A stretch of 35,336 nt of DNA, taken from assembly GCA_934446135.1 (NCBI GenBank), contig CAKSDT010000005.1, positions 1-35,336 of the forward strand. The letters are read 5' to 3'. Source of the stretch: an uncultured Clostridia bacterium. GTDB lineage: Bacteria > Bacillota > Clostridia > RGIG6154. The notes beneath the pieces are model-generated. The model worked only from the letters and a program-made list of their open reading frames with translations, made no database searches and was not told the origin of the DNA. This document shows, piece by piece, positions 1-9,085 of the stretch (the first letter of the stretch is position 1; each line of letters begins with the position of its first letter). The translations under genes and the position numbers were made by a program.

Positions 1-595
1 CTCTTTTCCTATGAGCGAAGGAATAAGCATATCAACAAGACCTGATTGCATAGATGAAGAAAAATCAGATTATTTAAAAAAACTTTCTGAAAAGACTTAT
101 CTTACTGTTGAATTGGGACTTCAGACAGTTTTTGATAAAACGGCAGATAAAATCAACCGCTGCCATACATACAAAGACTTTCTTAAAGCATATAAAATGC
201 TTAAAGAAAGAAATATAAGAGTGTGCGTTCATTTGATAAACGGACTTCCTGACGAAACTGAAGATATGATGGTTGAAAGTGCTGAGGTTTTGGGAAAACT
301 TCGTCCTGACGGAATCAAACTTCACTTACTTCATATTATGAAAGGAACAAAAATGGAGAAAGATTATCTGTTGGGAAAAGTTTGTGCTATGAAAAGGGAG
401 GAGTATATAAAAACAGTTTGCAGACAATTAACTGTTTTGCCACCCGAAACGGTAATAGAGCGTATAACAGGGGACGGTTCGAAGCAAAACCTCGTTGCAC
501 CTATGTGGAGTACAGATAAAATAGCAGTTTTGGGCGGAATTGATAAGTATTTATATGATAATAATCTGTATCAGGGAATGTATTTTCGAGTGTGA
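1..595 (+). CDS. Radical SAM protein, YhcC/TIGR01212-like, 3' part
   Basis: The reading frame is open from base 2 and ends at TGA 593-595, so the gene starts upstream of the window; the ATG at base 11 is internal. About 197 residues remain of a family usually a little over 300 residues long. Visible radical SAM barrel elements are the ISISTRPDCI strand, the VELGLQT segment and the VHLINGLPDET segment, which match the YhcC-type family. The CxxxCxxC motif that binds the [4Fe-4S] cluster should lie upstream and cannot be seen. The biochemical role of this family is poorly defined. A separate promoter for the next gene begins within 20 bp of the stop, so the two are probably different transcription units. 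Confidence 0.8.
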   Translation, partial: SFPMSEGISISTRPDCIDEEKSDYLKKLSEKTYLTVELGLQTVFDKTADKINRCHTYKDFLKAYKMLKERNIRVCVHLINGLPDETEDMMVESAEVLGKLRPDGIKLHLLHIMKGTKMEKDYLLGKVCAMKREEYIKTVCRQLTVLPPETVIERITGDGSKQNLVAPMWSTDKIAVLGGIDKYLYDNNLYQGMYFRV

Positions 596-612
596 AATTA
601 TTGTGTAATTCG

Positions 613-641
613 TTGACAAATTAAAGTGTTAAGTGTATAAT
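613..641 (+). promoter_or_regulatory. Consensus sigma-A promoter of the MarR/ABC exporter operon
   Basis: A perfect -35 TTGACA (613-618) and a perfect -10 TATAAT (636-641) are separated by exactly 17 bp. The -10 lies inside the left half of the palindrome at 629-670, so a bound repressor would block RNA polymerase. The expected start of transcription is near 648. Confidence 0.85.
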
Positions 642-670
642 TATTAAGGACTTAATAATTAGGCACTTAA
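629..670. promoter_or_regulatory. 42-bp nested palindrome, probable MarR operator
   Basis: The arms TTAAGTG (629-635) and CACTTAA (664-670) are exact reverse complements, as are the inner arms TAATTATTAAG (638-648) and CTTAATAATTA (651-661). Only the 2-bp centre (GA) and one 2-bp position (TA against GG) break the symmetry. The palindrome covers the -10 box and the transcription start and lies about 35 bp before the MarR start codon. MarR-family dimers bind palindromes and often repress their own operon, so autoregulation is the simplest reading. The binding itself is inferred. Confidence 0.7.
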
Positions 671-704
671 TTTTTTGTGCCTGATATCGAAAGAAGGTGT
701 AATT

Positions 705-1211
705 TTGGATAATAATATTATGAAGATGATAGACAAAATTCATATTTTGCAACATCTTTGTCATAAAAAGGAATTCATAAAACAGGGTATAAAGGGTTCG
801 AATATTCCTATGTTGGTTTTTATAAAAAAACACGGAGGATGCACATTGGTTGAAATAGCAAACTTCCTTATGGTAACACCGGCCTCTGTCACACTTTCAG
901 TAAAAAAACTTGAACAGGAAGGACTGATAAAAAAGGTAACAGATGAAAGTAATTTGAGATGTAAAAAAATATATATAACAGAAAAAGGTGCAACACTTAC
1001 TGAGAAGGGTAAAATTATTTGTGATGAAACTTATAATTTCTGCATAGATGGTATATCGGAAAAAGATATGCGAACAACAAGAGAAACACTTGAACATATT
1101 TTAAGAAACCTTTGTAAAAAAGCAGATTATGATGTATCACAACTTAATTTTGAGGAGATAAACAAGATAAGAAATGAACTTTCGGGAAAGGAGAACAATA
1201 AATATGATTAA
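705..1211 (+). CDS. MarR-family transcriptional regulator
   Basis: A 168-residue protein with a winged helix-turn-helix in the middle: helices around TLVEIANFLMVTPASVTLSVKK followed by LEQEGLIKKV and the wing region KKIYITEKG, the usual MarR arrangement. I chose the TTG at 705 because AGAAGGTG at 692-699 sits at the right distance. An earlier in-frame TTG at 675 has no such site and falls in a possible leader hairpin (AGGCAC 661-666 with GTGCCT 677-682). The gene overlaps the first exporter gene by 8 bp, so regulator and transporter are co-transcribed. That arrangement is typical of MarR proteins that sense a toxic or antimicrobial ligand and derepress its efflux pump. The ligand cannot be told from sequence. 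Confidence 0.88.
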   Translation: MDNNIMKMIDKIHILQHLCHKKEFIKQGIKGSNIPMLVFIKKHGGCTLVEIANFLMVTPASVTLSVKKLEQEGLIKKVTDESNLRCKKIYITEKGATLTEKGKIICDETYNFCIDGISEKDMRTTRETLEHILRNLCKKADYDVSQLNFEEINKIRNELSGKENNKYD

Positions 1212-2931
1212 AACGCTTGGTAAATATGTTAAAGAGTATAAAAAAGCATCGATTTTAACACCCATATTTATGTTTGGCGAAGTTTTAATGGAAATGATTA
1301 TTCCCATTCTTATGTCAAAGGTTATTGACTTTGGTGTGGAGAAGGGAGACCTTTCATATGTTGCAAAAACGGGTAGTTTGATGTTTCTTTGTGCCTTAAT
1401 ATCTCTTAGTTTCGGTTCGCTTTCCGGTTATTTCGGTGCAAGAGCGTCAACAGGGTTTGCTAAGAATTTAAGGAAAGGAATGTATCACAACATTCAGAAT
1501 TTTTCATTTGCCGAAATCGACAAATATTCGACAGCGGGTTTAATTACAAGACTTACAACAGATGTTACAAACGTTCAGCAATCATATCAGATGCTGCTTA
1601 GGATGTGTATTAGAGCACCTATGACATTTATAATTGCAATGATTATGGTAATTTCCATAAATGCAAAATTGGGAATAATTTTTATCTGTGCGGCACTTGT
1701 GCTGGGGGTTGCTCTGTTTTTTATAATAAGCAATGCAACGCCGATTTTCAGGTCAGTGTTTAAAAACTATGATGCGGTAAATGCAAGCGTTCAGGAAAAT
1801 GTTTCAGGCATTAGGGTAGTAAAGGCATATGTAAGAGAAGATTATGAAACCCAAAAGTTTACTGATGCAACGCAGAAACTTAAAAATTTATTTGTTAAGG
1901 CTGAAAATCTCATAATACTTAATGCACCTATAATGCAGTTTGTCATGTACGGAAGTATTCTTTTACTTTCGTGGCTTGGGGCTAAAATGATTGTGTTTGG
2001 TTCCCTTACGACGGGCGAACTTACAGCAATGTTTCAGTATACAACGAATATTCTTATGAGTCTTATGATGATTTCAATGATTTTTGTTATGCTTACTATG
2101 TCTGTTGCATCAGGAAAGCGTATAGAAGAAATTATTACTCAGGAAAGCACACTTAAAAATCCCGAACAACCCATCTATGACATCAAGGACGGTTCGGTGT
2201 CTTTTCATAATGTTTCGTTTTCCTATTTGAATAATCCGTCTAAATTAAATCTTAAAAATGTCAATATAGATATAAAGTCAGGTGAAACTATAGGGGTAAT
2301 AGGCGGAACCGGCTCGGCCAAATCAGCATTTGTTCAACTGATTCCAAGACTTTATGACTGCCTTGACGGTTCAGTATCAGTGGGTGGTATTGATGTTAAG
2401 AATATAGATCTGGATACTTTAAGAAATGATGTTTCAATGGTTCTTCAAAAAAATGTATTGTTCTCCGGTACAATTAAAGATAATTTGAAATGGGGAAATG
2501 AAAACGCTTCTGATGAAGAAATAGACGAAGCGTTAAAACTTGCCTGTGCCGATGAGTTTGTAAGCAAAATGCCTGAAAAGGCAGACACTTTTGTTGAGCG
2601 TGGCGGAACAAACGTTTCGGGCGGTCAAAAGCAAAGACTCTGTATCGCAAGGGCATTGATAAAGAAACCTAAAATTTTAATTTTAGATGACTCAACAAGT
2701 GCGGTAGACACTGCAACAGACAGCAAGATAAGAAAGGCACTTAAGGATTTTCTGCCGGAAACAACGAAAATTATAATTGCCCAAAGAATATCGTCTGTTG
2801 AAGAAGCAGATAGGATTATTGTTTTGGATAACGGGGAAATAAACGGAATAGGAACGCATAAACAACTCCTTGAAAATAATGATATTTACAGAGAGGTTTA
2901 TGAAACGCAGATGAAAGGAAGTGAGGAATAA
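1204..2931 (+). CDS. ABC exporter half-transporter with degenerate ATP site (subunit 1)
   Basis: A 575-residue fusion of a six-helix exporter membrane domain (about residues 1-310) and a nucleotide-binding domain. Start ATG 1204 follows GAAAGGAG and overlaps the MarR gene. The signature VSGGQ (471-475) is intact. The Walker A is unusual, GGTGSAKSA (367-375), with Ala372 in place of the last glycine. The Walker B ends LDDS, with Asp496 where the catalytic glutamate belongs, and the H-loop histidine is Gln527. These are marks of the degenerate half of heterodimeric exporters such as TM287/288 and BmrCD. The next gene supplies the competent Walker B and H-loop. Likely substrates are drugs, lipids or peptides; none can be specified. 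Confidence 0.9.
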   Translation: MIKTLGKYVKEYKKASILTPIFMFGEVLMEMIIPILMSKVIDFGVEKGDLSYVAKTGSLMFLCALISLSFGSLSGYFGARASTGFAKNLRKGMYHNIQNFSFAEIDKYSTAGLITRLTTDVTNVQQSYQMLLRMCIRAPMTFIIAMIMVISINAKLGIIFICAALVLGVALFFIISNATPIFRSVFKNYDAVNASVQENVSGIRVVKAYVREDYETQKFTDATQKLKNLFVKAENLIILNAPIMQFVMYGSILLLSWLGAKMIVFGSLTTGELTAMFQYTTNILMSLMMISMIFVMLTMSVASGKRIEEIITQESTLKNPEQPIYDIKDGSVSFHNVSFSYLNNPSKLNLKNVNIDIKSGETIGVIGGTGSAKSAFVQLIPRLYDCLDGSVSVGGIDVKNIDLDTLRNDVSMVLQKNVLFSGTIKDNLKWGNENASDEEIDEALKLACADEFVSKMPEKADTFVERGGTNVSGGQKQRLCIARALIKKPKILILDDSTSAVDTATDSKIRKALKDFLPETTKIIIAQRISSVEEADRIIVLDNGEINGIGTHKQLLENNDIYREVYETQMKGSEE

Positions 2932-4853
2932 TGGCAGGACCAATGAGAGGACCGGGCAGAAATCAAGGTGCTCACGGACCGATTAAAATAACTAAAAATG
3001 ATTTGGTAATATTAAAAAGACTTATGGGATATGTCTTTAAAAAATATAAATTTCACACACTTGCCGTTTTGTTTCTCATAATAGTTTCGTCGATTGCAAA
3101 TGTAAGAGGAACAGTGTTTCTGAAAACTCTTATCGACGGTTATATAAGACCGTTGTTGGGAACCGGTACTCCGGACTTTACTCCGCTTTTACATGCTCTT
3201 TTAGTGATGGCATTTATATATGCTTCGGGAGCAATAAGTACATGGGGCTATAATAAAATAATGGTAGAAGTCTGTCAGGGTTCGCTTAAAGATATAAGAG
3301 ATGATATTTTTACCAAAATGGAAACACTTCCTTTAAAATATTTTGATACACATGCTCACGGCGATATAATGAGTATATATACAAACGATACAGATACTTT
3401 AAGACAGTTAATTTCGCAAAGTATTCCGCAGCTTATTTCGAGTGTGGTAACACTTGTCAGCGTATTTGTTTCCATGATTTCAATAAGTCCGTTTGTAACA
3501 CTGTTTGTTGTCTTGATGGTTGTGGTTATGATGGTTATCACCAAAAGTGTGGGAGCAAAGAGCGGAACAAATTTTATTGCACAACAGAAAAATCTCGGAA
3601 AAGTTAACGGATATATCGAGGAAATGATGGAGGGGCAGAAGGTTGTTAAAGTTTTCTGCCATGAGGAAAAAACAAAAGAGGAATTCGATAAATTAAACGA
3701 GGAACTTTTCGAAAGTGCGGATAAAGCAAACAGATACGCAAATATATTAATGCCAATAATGGGAAATCTGGGACATATAAATTATGTAATAACTTTAATC
3801 GCAGGTTCGCTTATTGCAATTATGTCAGATGAAAAATATCTCACAATCGGCGGTCTTGTTGCATTTTTACAATTAAACAGAAGTTTTGTTATGCCGCTCA
3901 ATCAACTTTCAATGCAGTTTAACTCAATAATCATGGCACTTGCGGGAGCAAGAAGAATTTTTGAACTTTTGGATGAAGAACCGGAAAAAGATGAAGGGTA
4001 TGTAACTCTTGTAAATGCTGTAATTGATTCTGACGGCAACATAAAAGAAAGTGAAAAAAGAACCGGAAGATGGGCATGGAAACATCCGCACGGTGACGGA
4101 AGCGTAACATATACAGAACTTAAAGGCGATGTTGTTTTTGAAAATGTTGTATTTGGTTACAATGAGAAAAAAACGGTCCTTAAAAATATAAACCTTTACG
4201 CAAGACCCGGTGAAAAAGTTGCTTTTGTCGGTTCAACAGGTGCAGGTAAAACAACGATAACAAATCTTATAAACAGATTTTACGACTTGAATGAAGGTAA
4301 AATCCGTTATGACGGAATAAATATCACAAAAATTAAAAAAGCAGATTTAAGGCGTTCTTTGGGAATTGTCCTCCAGGATACAAATCTGTTTACCGGAACG
4401 GTTTACGATAATATAAGATTCGGAAGATTGGATGCAACAGATGAAGAAGTTGTGGCTGCGGCAAAACTTGCAAATGCACATAACTTTATTGAACTTTTGC
4501 CTGATGGATATAATACTGTTCTTACAGGTAACGGGGCAAATCTTTCTCAGGGTCAAAGGCAACTTTTGTCAATAGCAAGGGCTGCTGTGGCAAATCCTCC
4601 CGTTTTAATACTTGATGAGGCCACATCTTCTATTGATACCAGGACTGAGGTAATAGTCCAAAAGGGTATGGACGGACTTATGAAAGGAAGAACGGTGTTT
4701 GTTATAGCACACAGACTTTCAACTGTTAAAAACTCCGATGTTATAATGGTTATAGAAAACGGTGAAATAATAGAACGGGGAAATCACAACGACCTAATTG
4801 CCGAAAAGGGAAGATATTATAAGTTATATACAGGTAAGTTTGAACTTTCATAA
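2931..4853 (+). CDS. ABC exporter half-transporter with catalytic Walker B (subunit 2)
   Basis: A 640-residue exporter half-transporter whose ATG overlaps the previous stop as TAATG. This translational coupling fits a 1:1 heterodimer. It has a glycine-rich N-terminus, six predicted membrane helices, Walker A GSTGAGKT (434-441), Walker B with catalytic Glu563 (LDEATS) and H-loop His594. Its signature is LSQGQ (538-542) rather than LSGGQ, which pairs with the altered Walker B and H-loop residues of subunit 1 to form the single degenerate ATP site of such pumps. About 45 hydrophilic residues, including RTGRWAWKHPHGDG, are inserted between the membrane and ATPase domains. I recall similar linkers in clostridial homologues. 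The gene ends inside a bidirectional terminator. Confidence 0.92.
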   Translation: MAGPMRGPGRNQGAHGPIKITKNDLVILKRLMGYVFKKYKFHTLAVLFLIIVSSIANVRGTVFLKTLIDGYIRPLLGTGTPDFTPLLHALLVMAFIYASGAISTWGYNKIMVEVCQGSLKDIRDDIFTKMETLPLKYFDTHAHGDIMSIYTNDTDTLRQLISQSIPQLISSVVTLVSVFVSMISISPFVTLFVVLMVVVMMVITKSVGAKSGTNFIAQQKNLGKVNGYIEEMMEGQKVVKVFCHEEKTKEEFDKLNEELFESADKANRYANILMPIMGNLGHINYVITLIAGSLIAIMSDEKYLTIGGLVAFLQLNRSFVMPLNQLSMQFNSIIMALAGARRIFELLDEEPEKDEGYVTLVNAVIDSDGNIKESEKRTGRWAWKHPHGDGSVTYTELKGDVVFENVVFGYNEKKTVLKNINLYARPGEKVAFVGSTGAGKTTITNLINRFYDLNEGKIRYDGINITKIKKADLRRSLGIVLQDTNLFTGTVYDNIRFGRLDATDEEVVAAAKLANAHNFIELLPDGYNTVLTGNGANLSQGQRQLLSIARAAVANPPVLILDEATSSIDTRTEVIVQKGMDGLMKGRTVFVIAHRLSTVKNSDVIMVIENGEIIERGNHNDLIAEKGRYYKLYTGKFELS

Positions 4854-4888
4854 AATAAAAACGGTGCTTTTGCACCGTTTTTATTTTA
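4851..4888. terminator. Bidirectional terminator shared by two convergent genes
   Basis: A perfect 17-bp inverted repeat, TAAAATAAAAACGGTGC (4851-4867) and its complement (4872-4888), with a TTTT loop. It has A-runs on one side and T-runs on the other, so it can terminate in both directions. The exporter stop codon TAA (4851-4853) is the first base triplet of the left arm, and the amylase stop (4881-4883 on the minus strand) lies in the right arm. Confidence 0.92.
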
Positions 4889-6587
4889 TGAAAGAATAGC
4901 CAAAAGGTTTAAGTGTTATTGTTTTTTGCAGTTCTTTACAGTAAAAGGAAGTTTCAAAATTATCGGGATTTACAAAAAGCATTGATTTTTCAAAATCAGT
5001 GAAACGAATTATACCAAACACATTATCGTAATTAACATATTTTGTTTTTCCTAATTTAAGGGAGTTATTTTTGTTTCTTTCGTCTGAGGCGTTCTTGTAA
5101 ATTTTAAAAACCTCTTTGTTTTCTCTGCCCCAAGGATATGTTTTTCTGTTATCAGGGTCCTTGCCCCCTGTAAGTCCTGCCTCATCTCCGTAATAAATAC
5201 AGGGAATACCGGGAGAAACAAAAAGGCACATAACGAGTATAGAAAGGATTTTGAGTTTATTTTTTTCATCAAATCCGGAAATGACAGTAAGAATTCTTTC
5301 AACATCATGAGTACCTAAAAAATTGAAGTTTCCCATAAATCTTTCGTAGGGATAATTTTCCATAATAGATGTCAGGGAATTAACAATTTCAAATGCAGTA
5401 ATGTTTCCACTTACATAATCGATTAAGAGGTTCCTTAATGGATAATTCATTACAGAATCAAGTTCTGAGTTTGTAAAATAACTTTTTAGTTTTCCGTATG
5501 AAACTTTATTGGATGCGTCTTCCCAAACTTCGCCCATAATTACGGAGTCCGGATTTATTTTTTTTACATTCTTATATAACAATTCCAAAAAATCATCCGA
5601 AAGTTCATCAGCAACATCAAGACGCCAACCGCCTATACCTTTTTGAGTCCATTTCTTAACAGGACCCTCCATAATGAATTTTCTGTAGTCTTCATTATCG
5701 GAATTTACCCTCGGCAGATCCATAACGCCCCACCAACTTTGGTATTTATCAGGAAACTCGTCAAAATAAAACCAGGGGTAATATTTTGAATCTTTGCTTT
5801 GATAAGCACCCGTATCAGGGTAAGAACCAAATTTATTGAAATACAGACTGTCGGCACCGGTATGATTAAATACACCGTCTAAAATGATTTTTATGCCGTA
5901 TTCTCCGGCTTTTTTAATAAGATAGTCAAAATCGCCCTCTGTTCCTAAAATTGGGTCGATTTTCATATAATTTCCGGTGTTATAACGGTGGTTTGAATTA
6001 GCCTCGAATATTGGATTTAAATATATAACAGATATATTAAGTTCCTTAAGGTAGGGGAGTTTTTCAACAATTCCCCTAATATTACCTCCGAAAAAATCCC
6101 ACTTTTTAATTTCATTATTTTGTTTTATATACTTTGGGGTTTCAAACCAGTCATCATAATAGTGAACATTATCTTTTTCACGGTTAATCCATTCACCGAT
6201 GCAGAATCTGTCAGGAAAAATCTGATAAGCAATTCCTTCCTTATACCAGGTTGGCGTTTTAGAGCCGGAACTGTAAACTGTAAGTTGAAAACTTGTTTCC
6301 TTATAAAGAGAATATGCAGCCGTTCCGCCGAAATCTTTATTTACGAACACCTTTATGCCTTTATCCGAGATTAGCATAAAATTGTAAAAGATTATGCCCG
6401 GTTCATCAAATGCCTTACTGACAACGAAGCCATCAACCGAGGGGGTCATTTTTATATACTCGTCATTAAAAATAATATATCCGTCAGAAAAACCGTCGCA
6501 TTTTATATGAAATTTTACAGAACAATGGCACTGCAAGGCACCAAACGGTGCCTTGCAGTCTGAGTCCCATGAGTTAAAATATATCAT
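4881..6587 (-). CDS. GH13 alpha-amylase family enzyme, cyclomaltodextrinase/neopullulanase-like
   Basis: A 568-residue glycoside hydrolase of family GH13. Four conserved regions are visible: I DGVFNH (237-242), II GWRLDVADE (320-328, nucleophile Asp324), III GEVWE (352-356, acid/base Glu353) and IV FLGTHD (423-428, stabiliser Asp428). About 110 residues before the barrel resemble the N-terminal beta domain of neopullulanase and cyclomaltodextrinase, and a beta domain follows the barrel. No signal peptide is seen, so the enzyme should act in the cytoplasm on alpha-glucan or maltodextrin. Its start lies 8 bp after the glgP stop, and the stop codon overlaps its ribosome site (TAGGTGAT). It is therefore the last gene of the glycogen operon. 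Exact bond specificity is uncertain. Confidence 0.88.
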   Translation of the reverse strand: MIYFNSWDSDCKAPFGALQCHCSVKFHIKCDGFSDGYIIFNDEYIKMTPSVDGFVVSKAFDEPGIIFYNFMLISDKGIKVFVNKDFGGTAAYSLYKETSFQLTVYSSGSKTPTWYKEGIAYQIFPDRFCIGEWINREKDNVHYYDDWFETPKYIKQNNEIKKWDFFGGNIRGIVEKLPYLKELNISVIYLNPIFEANSNHRYNTGNYMKIDPILGTEGDFDYLIKKAGEYGIKIILDGVFNHTGADSLYFNKFGSYPDTGAYQSKDSKYYPWFYFDEFPDKYQSWWGVMDLPRVNSDNEDYRKFIMEGPVKKWTQKGIGGWRLDVADELSDDFLELLYKNVKKINPDSVIMGEVWEDASNKVSYGKLKSYFTNSELDSVMNYPLRNLLIDYVSGNITAFEIVNSLTSIMENYPYERFMGNFNFLGTHDVERILTVISGFDEKNKLKILSILVMCLFVSPGIPCIYYGDEAGLTGGKDPDNRKTYPWGRENKEVFKIYKNASDERNKNNSLKLGKTKYVNYDNVFGIIRFTDFEKSMLFVNPDNFETSFYCKELQKTITLKPFGYSFIK

Positions 6588-6595
6588 AAAATCAC

Positions 6596-9031
6596 CTATT
6601 TTACAAAATACGGATTAATATTCCATATTTCTTTTGCGTACTGCTTTATAGTGACATCGCTTGAGAATCTGCCGGATTTTGCAATGTTTATAATTGCCGA
6701 ACGATACCAAGCGTCCTTATCTCTATATCTTCTTTCAATTTCTTCGTTTGCTTTAACATAGGCGTCAAAATCTTTAAGAACAAAGAATTCGTCGTTCCAA
6801 GTAACAAGATGATTAAAGATTTCCTCAAACTGAGTATAATCATCTGTGTAAAAGTTTGTTTTCAACTGGTCAAGAACTTTTTTAACACGGGGGTCATTGT
6901 TGTAAATGTCAGAAGAAAGATATCCGCCGTGTTGGTAGTAATTTATAACTTCATCACTCGAAAGACCGAAAGTTACGATGTTTTCAGGGCCGACAGCTTC
7001 GTGAATTTCAACATTTGCACCGTCCATTGTTGCAAGCGTTATTGCACCGTTCATCATAAATTTCATATTACTTGTTCCTGAAGCCTCTTTTGATGCGGTG
7101 GAAATTTGAAGGCTTACATCAGATGATGGAATAATCCTCTGAGCCAAATCTACATTGTAGTTTGGAATAAACACAACCTTCAATTTACCGTTAATTCTCG
7201 GATCATTATTTACTTTTGCCGCAACCGCATTGATAAGTTTTATAACTTTTTTTGCAAGGCTGTAGGACGAAAATGCTTTTGCTCCGAAAATAAACGTTCT
7301 TGGCTGGAAATCCATATCAGGGTTTTCAAGAAGTGTGTTATAAAGATACATAATATAAAGAATGTTGAGTGTTTGTCTTTTGTATGCGTGAAGTCTTTTA
7401 ACCTGTGATGAGTAAAGACTGTGCGACTCAAGTTTAATATTATATGTCTTTGAAACAAAATCAATGAATTCAAGTTTTTTGTTATGTTTAACTTTTCTGA
7501 ATTCTTCTTTAAACTGATGGTCGTCAGCAAAAGGCATTAAGTCTTCCAGCCTTTCAGGGTCTTTAATCCACTTATCACCTATTGCTTCTGTAATCAAATC
7601 TGCCAATGTAGGATTTGCAGAAATGATCCATCTTCTGTGTGTAATACCATTTGTTTTATTGTTAAACTTTCCGGGATAGAATTCGTTGAAGTCTTTAAGT
7701 TCCTGATTTTTAAGTATTTCTGTATGAAGTGCTGCAACGCCGTTTACAGAATGAGAACCTACTATTGCAAGATTTGCCATCCTTACTTTGCCGTCCCAAA
7801 GAATTGACATTCTTGAACGCTTGTCAAAGTCATTGCCGTATTTTTCCACAATTCTTTCATCAAATCTTCTGCTGATTTCTTCAATTATCATATAGATACG
7901 GGGAAGAAGTGATTTCATAAGAGGAATTGAGATTTTTTCAAGAGCCTCAGCCATAATTGTATGGTTAGTATAAGCCATTGTTTTTGTTGTGATTTCCCAT
8001 GCAGTTGCCCATGGAATATTTTCTTCATCAATTAAAATTCTCATAAGTTCTGCAACTGCAAGAGATGGGTGCGTATCATTGATGTGAATGCTGTGATACT
8101 CGTTGAATCTAAGCATTGAATAGCCTAACTTTTTGTGTTTTTTAACGATGCTCTGAAGACCCGCACTTACAAAGAAATATTCTTGTTTAAGGCGGAGTTC
8201 TTTTCCGGATTGAGTAGAGTCATCGGGATAAAGAATATTTGAAATAATTTCAGTATTATATTTTTTCTCTACTGCTTTTAAATATTCACCGTGTGAAAAA
8301 TCCGAAAAGTTTACATCTTCACCTATTACTTTTGCACTCCATAGTCGTAATGTGTTTACATTTTTACAATCATATCCTGCAATAGGAGTATCGTAGGGAA
8401 CAGCAAGAACTTCTTCATAATCTTTATGAGTGACTTGAATTTCGCCTTTTGAGTCAATATCAACATCAACATTACCGCCGAATTTTACAGTAACAGCCTC
8501 ATCATCTCTACGCATTTCCCAAATATTTTCATATTTAAGCCAGTTATCGGTTTCTTCTACCTGATAGCCGTCTTTGATGGTTTGCTTAAACAGACCGTAT
8601 TTGTATCTGATGCCCTGGCCGTATGCCGGAATGCCGACAGAACTCATTGAATCAAGAAAGCAGGCTGCGAGTCTTCCAAGACCGCCGTTTCCGAGTCCCG
8701 GTTCAATTTCCGTTTCTTCAATATCTTCAAGTTTGATTCCGAAATCCGCCATTGCCTCTTTGCACTTTTCTTTGATGCCAAGATTGATAAGAGAAGTGTC
8801 GAGCAATTTTCCAAGTAAAAATTCCATTGAAAAATAATGAACTTGCTTGATATTATCCTGGTTATACTGAAGTTTGGATTCATACCAGTATTCTGTTATA
8901 TAATCCCTTACAACTCTGCCCAGGGATTCATAAATCTGCAGAGGATGAGCCTGTGTCACATCCTTAGCATACCTTGTTATAAGTTTCTTTCTGAAATCTT
9001 CTTTAATTTGTTCTTTTGTTATACTTAACAT
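6596..9031 (-). CDS. glgP: Glycogen/maltodextrin phosphorylase
   Basis: An 811-residue protein, the normal length for the GT35 family. It removes glucose from alpha-1,4-glucan ends as glucose 1-phosphate using pyridoxal phosphate. The cofactor segment EASGTSNMKFMMNG is intact, with the Schiff-base lysine at about residue 657. The N-terminal QVHYFSMEFLLGK and EPGLGNGGLGRLAACF segments are also characteristic. Start ATG at 9029-9031 follows AAAGGCGAT. It lies 54 bp after glgA with no terminator between and is followed at 8 bp by the amylase, so synthesis and breakdown enzymes share one transcript. It ends in TAG, a rare stop in this window. Confidence 0.95.
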   Translation of the reverse strand: MLSITKEQIKEDFRKKLITRYAKDVTQAHPLQIYESLGRVVRDYITEYWYESKLQYNQDNIKQVHYFSMEFLLGKLLDTSLINLGIKEKCKEAMADFGIKLEDIEETEIEPGLGNGGLGRLAACFLDSMSSVGIPAYGQGIRYKYGLFKQTIKDGYQVEETDNWLKYENIWEMRRDDEAVTVKFGGNVDVDIDSKGEIQVTHKDYEEVLAVPYDTPIAGYDCKNVNTLRLWSAKVIGEDVNFSDFSHGEYLKAVEKKYNTEIISNILYPDDSTQSGKELRLKQEYFFVSAGLQSIVKKHKKLGYSMLRFNEYHSIHINDTHPSLAVAELMRILIDEENIPWATAWEITTKTMAYTNHTIMAEALEKISIPLMKSLLPRIYMIIEEISRRFDERIVEKYGNDFDKRSRMSILWDGKVRMANLAIVGSHSVNGVAALHTEILKNQELKDFNEFYPGKFNNKTNGITHRRWIISANPTLADLITEAIGDKWIKDPERLEDLMPFADDHQFKEEFRKVKHNKKLEFIDFVSKTYNIKLESHSLYSSQVKRLHAYKRQTLNILYIMYLYNTLLENPDMDFQPRTFIFGAKAFSSYSLAKKVIKLINAVAAKVNNDPRINGKLKVVFIPNYNVDLAQRIIPSSDVSLQISTASKEASGTSNMKFMMNGAITLATMDGANVEIHEAVGPENIVTFGLSSDEVINYYQHGGYLSSDIYNNDPRVKKVLDQLKTNFYTDDYTQFEEIFNHLVTWNDEFFVLKDFDAYVKANEEIERRYRDKDAWYRSAIINIAKSGRFSSDVTIKQYAKEIWNINPYFVK

Positions 9032-9085
9032 CTTATCGCCTTTCCGCCCGAAATATAAGAAATTATTATAAATAAGGCTTAAAAA

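Noticed and set aside
6485..6560. Inverted CAAGGCACC / GGTGCCTTG pair (6534-6553) near the 5' end of the amylase gene as a terminator
   Set aside because: It lies within the coding sequence for the N-terminal residues and has no T-run on either strand. It may influence translation initiation, but the evidence is thin.
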